Assembly: GCA_903837445.1 (NCBI GenBank)
Contig: CAILUR010000177.1
Location: 1 to 13,553 of the forward strand
Direction of reading: 5' to 3'
DNA: 13,553 nucleotides
From: an uncultured bacterium
GTDB taxonomy: Bacteria > Oederibacteriota > PGYV01 > CAILUR01
The position numbers and the translations under genes were made by a program. The notes beneath the pieces were generated by a model, which was not told where the DNA came from, ran no database searches, and was given only the letters and a program-made list of their open reading frames with translations. This document shows positions 6,897-13,553 of this stretch, in pieces; the first letter of the stretch is position 1, and every line of letters begins with the position of its first letter.

Positions 6897-7451
6897 ATGG
6901 AAAATATTTTTGCCGAATCAGAAGGTAAAATGAAAAAAGTTATAGATGCTTTTAAAAAAGACCTTTCCTCCATAAGAACTGGCAGAGCAAATACGGCCGT
7001 GTTACAGGGCATAAATGTGCAGTATTATGGTTCCCCTATGCCTATCAATCAAGTGGCGAGTATTTCTCTGGTGGAAGCAAAAACTATAGATATAAAACCT
7101 TGGGACCGCAATATGGTACAACTGATAGAAAAGGCCTTACAGGAAGCGAATCTCGGCGTGTCTTTGGTAAATACTGGAGATTCCGTAAAAGTAAACTTTC
7201 CACAACTGACCGAAGAGACCAGAAAAGAAATGGTAAAAAAAGTTAAAAAGATATCTGAAGAATTTAAAGTGGATATTAGAAATATCAGGCGCGAGACCAA
7301 CGAAAAACTTAAAGATAAAGAAAAGAAAAAAGAAATGTCTGAAGACGATTTGAAAAATGCTGAAGCCAGAGAACAAAAACTCACAGATAAAAATATAAAA
7401 GAGATAGACGATATAGCCAAAGAAAAAGAAACAGACCTGCTTACTATATAA
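6897..7451 (+). CDS. frr: Ribosome recycling factor
   Basis: RRF acts with EF-G to split the post-termination ribosome. The ATG has GGGAGG (6885-6890) 6 bases upstream. The 184-residue product has the usual family length. The sequence reads as the two-domain RRF fold: the helical bundle starts with the N-terminal helix (FKKDLSSIRTGRANTAVL, about 19-36), the small beta domain follows (QYYGSPMPINQVASI, then PWDRNMVQLIEKA), and the long Lys/Glu-rich helices that complete the bundle fill the C-terminal half (RKEMVKKVKK, VDIRNIRRETNEKLK). Placement right after pyrH is a common bacterial order. The 42-base gap to uppS holds a 5-bp GC hairpin (GCCGC 7460-7464 with GCGGC 7470-7474) without a T-run, probably not a terminator. 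Confidence 0.96.
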   Translation: MENIFAESEGKMKKVIDAFKKDLSSIRTGRANTAVLQGINVQYYGSPMPINQVASISLVEAKTIDIKPWDRNMVQLIEKALQEANLGVSLVNTGDSVKVNFPQLTEETRKEMVKKVKKISEEFKVDIRNIRRETNEKLKDKEKKKEMSEDDLKNAEAREQKLTDKNIKEIDDIAKEKETDLLTI

Positions 7452-7493
7452 TAAGCGTGGCCGCAAGTGGCGGCAGAGCGCGGATGGGTGAAA

Positions 7494-8212
7494 ATGAAAA
7501 ACTACGGCACTGTTCCTGAACACATGCGATAATAATGGATGGGAACGGCAGATGGGCAAAACAGCGGTCTTTACCGCGTATTATGGGGCACAGGGAAGGG
7601 GCAAAGTCTGTGCGTGCTATTACCGAGGCCTGCGCAGAACTTAAAGTTAAGTATTTAACCTTGTATGCTTTTTCCACGGAAAATTGGAAAAGACCTCACA
7701 AGGAAGTAGCCTTTCTTATGAACCTCCTCTCACACTATCTGGTAAAAGAAAAAAACACCATGATGAAAAATAACATTCGGCTTTTAACCATAGGGGACAC
7801 TTCGAAACTTCCACTGGGAGTAAAAACAGAACTTTCAAAAACCATAAAATTAACCTCAAAAAATACCGGACTTTCTCTGGTCTTGGCGCTAAACTATGGG
7901 GCAAAAGACGAAATTACAAAGGCGATAAAAACCATTGCCAAAAAATGTATTTCTAGAAAAATTAGTCCTTCTAAAATAACTGAACAGACCATAGCCGACC
8001 ACCTCTATACTAAAAACATTCCAGACCCAGACCTTATGATAAGGACCAGCGGAGAAATGCGCATAAGCAATTTTCTTGTATGGCAGTTGGCTTATGCTGA
8101 GTTTTATATAACGGATATTTTATGGCCGGATTTCCGCAAAGCCCAACTCGTAAAGGCCATAGAAGAATATAACAATCGCGACAGACGGTTTGGCGGGGTG
8201 CGAAATGCTTAA
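7494..8212 (+). CDS. uppS: Undecaprenyl diphosphate synthase, frame broken near the 5' end
   Basis: UppS is a cis-prenyltransferase that extends farnesyl diphosphate with isopentenyl units to the C55 carrier lipid for peptidoglycan and other envelope polymers. The main frame from 7535 gives 225 residues with MDGNGRWA (containing the catalytic Asp), the YAFSTENWKRP segment, and RTSGEMRISNF followed by VWQLAYAEFY, plus a normal C-terminus. The family's usual N-terminus, VPEHxAIIMDGNGRW, is split between two frames: ATG 7494 reads MKNYGTVPEH and then meets TAA TAA, while HAIIMDGNGRW lies in the other frame behind a TGA at 7517. One base seems missing between CAC (7521-7523) and GCG (7526-7528). 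The core is undamaged and the gene should be essential, so sequencing error or recoding is likelier than decay. Its end overlaps cdsA by 8 bases. Confidence 0.85.
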
Positions 8213-9023
8213 AAGAATAATAATTGCCGCTATTGCCTGCCCTATAATTTATTTTATTATTATGTTTGAAAATCCTTATCCCCTTTATGTGCTTATAACG
8301 GTAGCCTTTACAATGGGGCTTAATGAAATGTACAATATGTTTGACAATAAAAGTCTTGGGACTTTTAGATATTTTGGCATTGCCGCGGTACTTGCGGGGT
8401 ATGCACTTATTATTTATAAAAATGACCCTGTCTATATGTTTTACGCGCTTGTGATTTTAGTCATCACCCTTTTGTCCACAATCCTGATAACAAAAAATAT
8501 AGAAAGAGATATGCCTCGCACTATCAATACGATTTTTCCTTTTGCCTATGTGGGTGCGCTGGGGAGTTTTGCTATTCTTTTGAGGCAATTACCAAATGGA
8601 AATTACTGGATATTTTCTCTTATGATGTTTACTTGGATTTATGATGGAGGGGCTTATTTTACAGGCGTAGCTTTTGGCAAACACAAACTCATTCCTGAAT
8701 TGTCACCGAAAAAAACAGTAGAAGGGTTCATAGGTGGGATACTGGTAAATGTGGCGGCAGCTGTGATTTTAAAATATACAATTTTTCCATTATTTTTCCC
8801 ACTTTTCCCTCTGCACCACCTTATTATTTTAGCAGTGCTTTTGGCCTTTACAGGACAGGTGGGAGATATAGCAGAGTCAGTGGTGAAAAGATATACAGGG
8901 GTAAAAAACTCCTCCAGCCTTTTATCAGAAATGGGTGGAATAATGGATAAAATAGATTCCACTTTGTTTAATGCCCCGATCTTATATCTTTATATTAAAA
9001 TATTTATCAAACAATTAACCTAA
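8205..9023 (+). CDS. cdsA: Phosphatidate cytidylyltransferase (CDP-diacylglycerol synthase)
   Basis: CdsA makes CDP-diacylglycerol from phosphatidic acid and CTP, the branch point for bacterial phospholipids, in the inner membrane. I start at ATG 8205, overlapping the uppS stop by 8 bases with GGGGTG just upstream; an in-frame TTG at 8190 is less likely. The product has 272 residues and about seven or eight hydrophobic segments. Conserved parts are WIYDGGAYFTG (144-154), FGKHKLIPELSPKKTVEGF (157-175) and the signature region GQVGDIAESVVKRYTGVK (217-234) to DKIDS (248-252). The signature is divergent: KN replaces KD (Asn235), SEMGG replaces the usual PGHGG, and DK replaces DR. Position between uppS and dxr and the other motifs still make CdsA by far the best call. 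Confidence 0.93.
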   Translation: MLKRIIIAAIACPIIYFIIMFENPYPLYVLITVAFTMGLNEMYNMFDNKSLGTFRYFGIAAVLAGYALIIYKNDPVYMFYALVILVITLLSTILITKNIERDMPRTINTIFPFAYVGALGSFAILLRQLPNGNYWIFSLMMFTWIYDGGAYFTGVAFGKHKLIPELSPKKTVEGFIGGILVNVAAAVILKYTIFPLFFPLFPLHHLIILAVLLAFTGQVGDIAESVVKRYTGVKNSSSLLSEMGGIMDKIDSTLFNAPILYLYIKIFIKQLT

Positions 9024-9095
9024 GGTAGTTTAAAAAAAATAAATGAAGCATAGATAAAATATAGTGAAATACAATCTGGGGTTAGGAGTAATAGT

Positions 9096-10244
9096 ATGGC
9101 AAAAAACATAGTTATAATTGGGTCCACAGGGTCTATAGGGAAATCCACGCTGGATGTATTTGATAAAGTTTTAAAAGATTATACGCTGCTGGGGATTTCG
9201 GCAAATGAAAATGTGGAAGAATTGAAAAAACAAATAAAAAAATATTCGCCAAAATATGCTGCCATTATGGATAAAACAAAAGAAAAAGAGTTAAAGGATG
9301 CCACGCACGGCACAAAAATTTTATCAGGATATCAGGGGCTGGCACAATTGGCTTCGCTCAAAGAAGCGGACATAGTCCTCATAAGCGTTGTAGGTGCAGT
9401 GGGACTAATTCCACTTATGGCGGCAATAAAAGCTGGAAAACGCATAGCCCTTGCTAACAAAGAGTCCCTGATAATAGCGGGGGATGTGGTAAAGGCCGCT
9501 GTGGAAAAATACGGCGCGGAAATAATCCCTGTAGACAGTGAGCATAGCGCTATATTTCAGTGCTTGCACGGAAATAAAAAAGAACAGGTAAAAAGACTAA
9601 TAATCACCGCGTCAGGTGGGGCGTTTAAAAATCACACGCTGGCACAACTAAAAAAAGTAACGGTAACGCAGGCCTTAAATCATCCGACCTGGAAAATGGG
9701 AAAAAAAATAACTGTGGACTCGGGCACGCTTATGAATAAAGGTTTGGAAGTCATTGAAGCCCATTATCTTTTTGATATGCCATATGAAAAAATCTCAGTG
9801 GTGATTCATCCACAGAGCATAGTGCATTCTATGGTGGAATATGTGGATGGGGCTGTCATAGCACAACTTTCAAATCCTGATATGCGGCTTGCCATACTTT
9901 ACGCTTTGACTTATCCAGACAGGCGCACTGGAGTAATTCCACCACTGGATTTAGTAAAGACGCGGACTTTGGAGTTTTGTGAAGTGGATTTGGAAAAATA
10001 CAAGGCCTTTGCCCTTGCGATAAAAGCCGGAAAAGAAGGCGGCAGTATGCCTGCCTGTATGAATGCGGCGAATGAAATAGCGGTTAAAAACTTTATAGAA
10101 GGAAAAATTCCTTTTATAAAAATAGCTGAATATGTGGAAAAAGTAATGAAAAAACATGTCAAAATAAAAACCCCGACTCTTGAAGATATTTTGAAAATAG
10201 ATTTAAAGGTCAGGCATATTACTCAGGAGCTTATAAATGGATAA
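9096..10244 (+). CDS. dxr: 1-deoxy-D-xylulose 5-phosphate reductoisomerase
   Basis: Dxr converts DXP to 2-C-methyl-D-erythritol 4-phosphate with NADPH and a divalent metal, the committed step of the MEP pathway. AGGAG (9084-9088) lies 7 bases before the ATG. The 382-residue product has the NADPH-binding GSTGSIGKST (9-18), LANKES (119-124), the metal-site PVDSEHSA (145-152, Asp147 and Glu149), TASGGAF (171-177), NHPTWKMGKKITVDSG (195-210), and MNKGLEVIEAH (213-223) with metal ligand Glu218. All expected catalytic residues are present. With ispG downstream and uppS upstream, the operon carries both early and late isoprenoid steps towards the carrier lipid. The 3' end overlaps rseP by 8 bases, suggesting translational coupling. 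The 72-base gap from cdsA contains only the ribosome-binding site. Confidence 0.97.
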   Translation: MAKNIVIIGSTGSIGKSTLDVFDKVLKDYTLLGISANENVEELKKQIKKYSPKYAAIMDKTKEKELKDATHGTKILSGYQGLAQLASLKEADIVLISVVGAVGLIPLMAAIKAGKRIALANKESLIIAGDVVKAAVEKYGAEIIPVDSEHSAIFQCLHGNKKEQVKRLIITASGGAFKNHTLAQLKKVTVTQALNHPTWKMGKKITVDSGTLMNKGLEVIEAHYLFDMPYEKISVVIHPQSIVHSMVEYVDGAVIAQLSNPDMRLAILYALTYPDRRTGVIPPLDLVKTRTLEFCEVDLEKYKAFALAIKAGKEGGSMPACMNAANEIAVKNFIEGKIPFIKIAEYVEKVMKKHVKIKTPTLEDILKIDLKVRHITQELING

Positions 10245-11343
10245 TGTCTTAAATGTTTTATATATAGTCATAACTTTAGGGCTCACTATCTTTGTTCACG
10301 AACTCGGGCACTTTCTTATGGCAAAACGCGCGGGAATAAAAGTGGACAGCTTTGCCATTGGGTGGGGCCCGAAACTTTTTTCATTTAAGAAAGACGAGAC
10401 AGAGTATATTATTGCGCTTTTTGTTTTTTTGGGCGGCTATGTAAAAATGCGGGGAGAAAATCCTGAAGAGGCGGCCGCTGTGGGAGAAGGGGGTTTTCTA
10501 AATAAACCACCATTGGTAAAGATAGGAGTGGCGGTCTCGGGTGTGATAATGAATTTTATTTTTGCTATTTTTTTACTTTGGGTAGTGGCTATGGCAGGCA
10601 CTACTTATTTAAAACCCGTCATAGGAGAACTAAAAGCGGGATATCCAGCGCAATTGGCAGGACTACAAACAGGGGATATTATAAAAGAGATAAACGGGAA
10701 AAAATTAAAATACTGGGAAGATGTGACAGAGGCGACAGGCAAAGCAGGCATTGCCCCGCTCACTATAGTTGTTGAACGCGCGACTAAGTCTATGAGTTTT
10801 GTTATAACCCCCAGAGTAGAAGAATACGAAGATATCTTGAAAGATAAAAAGAAAAAAGCATTTATAGGCATTTCCCCCTCGGATAAAGATGTGGAGATAA
10901 AAAAATATAATCCAGTGGAATCAGTAAAAGTCGCTTGGGATCAGACCTGGTTTTTTACCACTATTACAGTGCGCGGGCTTTACAAAATGGTGACGCGTAA
11001 AATAGAACCAGATGTCGCAGGACCCATAGGCGTAGCTCAAATTACTTGGAAAGTGGCTAAAACAGGGCTAATTAATTTGTTGGTGTTGATAGCACTTATA
11101 AATGTCAATTTGGCTTTGTTTAACTTGCTGCCTTTAGTACCGTTTGATGGTGGGCTCGCAGCTTTGTTCTTTATTGAAATGTTGCGGGGCAAAGCACTAA
11201 GTCTTAAAATACAGGAAGTTCTTATGTCTATTGGCTGGGGAATGATAATGTTATTGATAGTCTTTGTCACTTTCAAAGATATAAATAGGATAGTAAAAGA
11301 AAATGCGGAAAAAAAACCAGTGATAGAAAACATTAAAAAATGA
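10237..11343 (+). CDS. rseP: RseP-family site-2 intramembrane metalloprotease
   Basis: This zinc protease cuts substrates within the membrane; family members release anti-sigma factors or clear signal-peptide remnants. The zinc motif HELGH is at 21-25 (His21, Glu22, His25) in TM1. VSGVIMNF (100-107) belongs to the next conserved membrane segment. One PDZ domain spans about 126-190 (PAQLAGLQTGDIIKEING), whereas E. coli RseP has two. The C-terminal metal-binding motif is NLLPLVPFDGG (296-306) with Asp304; Phe replaces the usual Leu before DGG. Four membrane segments are likely. AGGAG (10225-10229) lies 7 bases before the ATG. The 368-residue length is normal for one-PDZ members. No sigma or anti-sigma gene is in view, so the substrate is unknown. 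Confidence 0.94.
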   Translation: MDNVLNVLYIVITLGLTIFVHELGHFLMAKRAGIKVDSFAIGWGPKLFSFKKDETEYIIALFVFLGGYVKMRGENPEEAAAVGEGGFLNKPPLVKIGVAVSGVIMNFIFAIFLLWVVAMAGTTYLKPVIGELKAGYPAQLAGLQTGDIIKEINGKKLKYWEDVTEATGKAGIAPLTIVVERATKSMSFVITPRVEEYEDILKDKKKKAFIGISPSDKDVEIKKYNPVESVKVAWDQTWFFTTITVRGLYKMVTRKIEPDVAGPIGVAQITWKVAKTGLINLLVLIALINVNLALFNLLPLVPFDGGLAALFFIEMLRGKALSLKIQEVLMSIGWGMIMLLIVFVTFKDINRIVKENAEKKPVIENIKK

Positions 11344-11353
11344 GGAAGTAAAA

Positions 11354-12418
11354 ATGGTATCGCGAAAAGTTAAAGTAGGAAATCTTATTTTAGGTGGCGG
11401 GGCTCCTGTGCGAGTGCAGTCTATGACCAACACCCGTACCAAAAATGTAGAAAAAACAGTAGCCCAAATAAAAGCCCTTGAAAAATTGGGTTGTGAACTT
11501 ATCCGCTGTGGGATTCCTGATATGGAATCGGCGCTGGCTTTGAAAGCCATAAAGAAAAAAATACATATCCCACTGGTGGCGGATATTCACTATGATTACA
11601 GGCTCGCCCTTGAAGCTATGAAAGCCGGGGCAGATAAAATACGGATAAATCCAGGAAATATCGGCTCGGAAGAAAAGGTAAAAGCAATTATTGAAGAAGC
11701 CAAAAACCGAGCAGTGGCCATAAGGGTGGGCGTCAATTCTGGCTCTTTAAAACAAAATGTGAAATATGTGCTTACAGAAAAATGTGAAAATGAGCGTGCC
11801 AATAAAATGGTGGCATCTTTAATGGAACATATAATATTTTTTGAAAAAAATACTTTTAAGGATATTGTAGTGTCTTTAAAGGCCTCGGATGTGCCTACCA
11901 CCATAGAAGCGTATAAACTTTTTTCGAAATATCGCGATTATCCTTTACACATAGGTGTCACTGAAGCTGGGACTGAACTCTCAGGTACTATAAAATCAGC
12001 GGCAGGATTGGGCATTCTTTTATATCAGGGGCTGGGAGACACGCTTAGAATTTCTCTCACTGCGGCGCCAGAAAAAGAAATATATGTGGCGTACAGGCTT
12101 TTATCTGATTTGAATTTAAGGCATAGGGGAGTAGAAATTATTTCCTGTCCTACTTGCGCGAGAACTGAAATAGATGTCATAAAATTGGCGCATAGCGTAG
12201 AAAAAATGACTATGCAGACCGATAAATATATGAAAGTCGCGGTAATGGGCTGTTCAGTAAACGGGCCTGGAGAAGCACGCGAAGCCGATATCGGAGTGGC
12301 AGGCGGGCGGGGCATAGGGCTTATATTTAAAAAAGGAAAGATTATTAAAAAAGTGCCAAAAGAAAAACTCCTCAAAGAATTTGAAAAAGAATTTAAAAAA
12401 GCCCTAAAAGAAAAATAA
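11354..12418 (+). CDS. ispG: (E)-4-hydroxy-3-methylbut-2-enyl-diphosphate synthase
   Basis: IspG is the [4Fe-4S] enzyme that reduces ME-cPP to HMBPP, the next-to-last step of the MEP pathway, using ferredoxin or flavodoxin as electron donor. The TIM-barrel part begins with APVRVQSMTNT (17-27) and includes VADIHYDYRLAL (75-86) and KIRINPGNIG (95-104). The iron-sulfur domain ligands are all visible: Cys265 and Cys268 in SCPTCAR, Cys300 in GCSVNGPGE, and Glu307. At 354 residues it is the short bacterial form, without the inserted domain of plant-type enzymes. AGGAAG overlaps the rseP stop 5 bases before the ATG, and the gap between the genes is 10 bases, so the two are probably translated from one message. 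Confidence 0.97.
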   Translation: MVSRKVKVGNLILGGGAPVRVQSMTNTRTKNVEKTVAQIKALEKLGCELIRCGIPDMESALALKAIKKKIHIPLVADIHYDYRLALEAMKAGADKIRINPGNIGSEEKVKAIIEEAKNRAVAIRVGVNSGSLKQNVKYVLTEKCENERANKMVASLMEHIIFFEKNTFKDIVVSLKASDVPTTIEAYKLFSKYRDYPLHIGVTEAGTELSGTIKSAAGLGILLYQGLGDTLRISLTAAPEKEIYVAYRLLSDLNLRHRGVEIISCPTCARTEIDVIKLAHSVEKMTMQTDKYMKVAVMGCSVNGPGEAREADIGVAGGRGIGLIFKKGKIIKKVPKEKLLKEFEKEFKKALKEK

Positions 12419-12473
12419 AAAGGTAAGCGATAAAATAAGAAAAAACCGGTAGATACTACCTCAGGAGTGCCTT

Positions 12474-13553
12474 ATGAAATGGAGCAAAGCATTCATAAAC
12501 ACAGTAAGAGAAACCCCAAAGGAAGCCGAAACAGCCAGTCATAAGCTTATGCTTAGGGCAGGAATGATAAAAAAACTCGCGGCAGGCATATATGACTTTA
12601 TGCCGTTGGGGTATAAGTCGGTCGCAAAAGTAATAAACATAATAAGGGAAGAAATGAATGCCGCAGGGGCGCAGGAAGTGTTATTGCCTGTGTTGTCCCC
12701 AGCCGAACTTTGGCAGGAAACAGGACGCTGGAGCAAGTATGGAAAAGAAATGATGCGCATAAAAGATAGGCACGACAAGGACTTTGCGCTCGGGCCCACT
12801 CACGAAGAAGTGATTACTGATATGGTGAGGCGGGAAATAAACTCATATAAACAGCTTCCGGTAAACCTCTATCAGATACAAGTAAAGTTTCGTGATGAGA
12901 TAAGACCTCGGTTTGGAATAATGCGGGCGAGAGAGTTTATGATGAAAGACGCTTATTCTTTTGACAGAGATGAAGCCAGTGCGCTTAAAAGTTATGAAAT
13001 TATGTTTGAAGCATATAAAAAAATATTTAAAAGAATAGGTTTTAATTTTCGTTCGGTGGAAGCGGATTCTGGCGCTATTGGTGGTTCAGCCTCTTCGGAA
13101 TTTATGGTCCTGGCGGCTACAGGCGAAGACACCATAGTCTATTGCGCAAAGTGTGACTATGCGGCAAATGTGGAAAAAGCTATGGGAGTGGTGCAGGGAA
13201 CGGCAACAGCAGGCACACAGGAAACCTTAAAAAAAATTCACACCCCAAATATCAGGACTGTGGAAGCCTTGGCAGAATTTTTAGGAAAAAAACCAGAAGA
13301 CACGGCTAAAACTATTTTATATATGGCGGATGGAAAAATGCTCGCGGTTATGATGCGCGGGGACAGGGAAATAAACGAAATTAAACTAAACAATTTTTTA
13401 AATGCCTCTGAACTGCGCTTGGCTACGCCTGAAGAAATAAAAGAAAAAACAGGAGCGGCAGTAGGGTTCGCTGGGCCGATAGGGATAAAAGAAAAAGGCA
13501 TAAAATTATTTATTGATAAAAGCGTGGAACCTCTCACAAATACAGTTACAGGC
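12474..13553 (+). CDS. proS: Prolyl-tRNA synthetase, 3' partial
   Basis: ProRS charges tRNA-Pro. The first 360 residues are visible; the frame is still open at the window's end, and bacterial-type enzymes are about 570 residues long. ATG 12474 follows AGGAG (12463-12467) with 6-base spacing. Class II motifs are present: GIYDFMPLGYK (38-48), LGPTHEEV (106-113) and the motif 2 region RDEIRPRFGIMRAREFMMKD (140-159). EADSGAIGGSASSEF (196-210) begins the segment before the insertion, and YCAKCDYAANVEKA (223-236) leads into the INS editing domain that removes mischarged Ala-tRNA-Pro, with Lys279 in KTILYM. This marks the bacterial form with editing. A small hairpin (GGTAG 12448-12452, CTACC 12456-12460) sits just before the ribosome-binding site. 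Gap from ispG is 55 bases. Confidence 0.97.
   Translation, partial: MKWSKAFINTVRETPKEAETASHKLMLRAGMIKKLAAGIYDFMPLGYKSVAKVINIIREEMNAAGAQEVLLPVLSPAELWQETGRWSKYGKEMMRIKDRHDKDFALGPTHEEVITDMVRREINSYKQLPVNLYQIQVKFRDEIRPRFGIMRAREFMMKDAYSFDRDEASALKSYEIMFEAYKKIFKRIGFNFRSVEADSGAIGGSASSEFMVLAATGEDTIVYCAKCDYAANVEKAMGVVQGTATAGTQETLKKIHTPNIRTVEALAEFLGKKPEDTAKTILYMADGKMLAVMMRGDREINEIKLNNFLNASELRLATPEEIKEKTGAAVGFAGPIGIKEKGIKLFIDKSVEPLTNTVTG

Noticed and set aside
7460..7474. GC hairpin between frr and uppS as a terminator
   Set aside because: The stem is only 5 bp with no T-run, and uppS follows within 20 bases.

Overview
This window is AT-rich bacterial DNA with every gene on the + strand. It has two parts: a signalling and surface-protein region (about 1-4310) and a housekeeping operon (about 4446-13553). 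The gene set fits a free-living bacterium that uses the MEP isoprenoid pathway, c-di-GMP signalling and lipoproteins. I cannot fix the phylum. Frequent ATA and AGA codons and the short-type EF-Ts point away from the enteric proteobacteria. A deep-branching or candidate Gram-negative lineage is my guess, not something the sequence proves.

Region 1 (1-3540) holds the C-terminal part of a PAS-containing sensor histidine kinase, cut off by the window's left edge. A 770-residue protein follows 63 bases later, joining an N-terminal receiver to a membrane-spanning sensor, HAMP, GAF and an active-looking GGDEF diguanylate cyclase. The two probably form a phosphorelay that controls c-di-GMP. Region 2 (3541-4390) has a short intergenic stretch with promoter-like hexamers, a 183-residue lipoprotein of unknown function and a strong Rho-independent terminator that closes off this half.

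Region 3 starts with a good extended -10 promoter (4446-4475) and a structured leader of about 120 nt. It then runs rpsB - tsf - pyrH - frr - uppS - cdsA - dxr - rseP - ispG - proS, with proS cut by the right edge. Gaps are short or genes overlap (uppS/cdsA and dxr/rseP by 8 bases each), which suggests one transcript or a few overlapping ones. The products serve translation (S2, EF-Ts, RRF, ProRS), UMP phosphorylation (PyrH), isoprenoid precursors and undecaprenyl carrier (Dxr, IspG, UppS), phospholipid synthesis (CdsA) and intramembrane proteolysis (RseP). This order is widespread in bacteria and is not novel.

The points most worth a second look are: the unusual receiver-on-a-membrane-protein cyclase; an apparent one-base deletion that splits the start of uppS; a CdsA signature that departs from the textbook pattern; and structured RNA upstream of rpsB and between tsf and pyrH. 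I saw no CRISPR array, transposon, tRNA, rRNA or phage gene.
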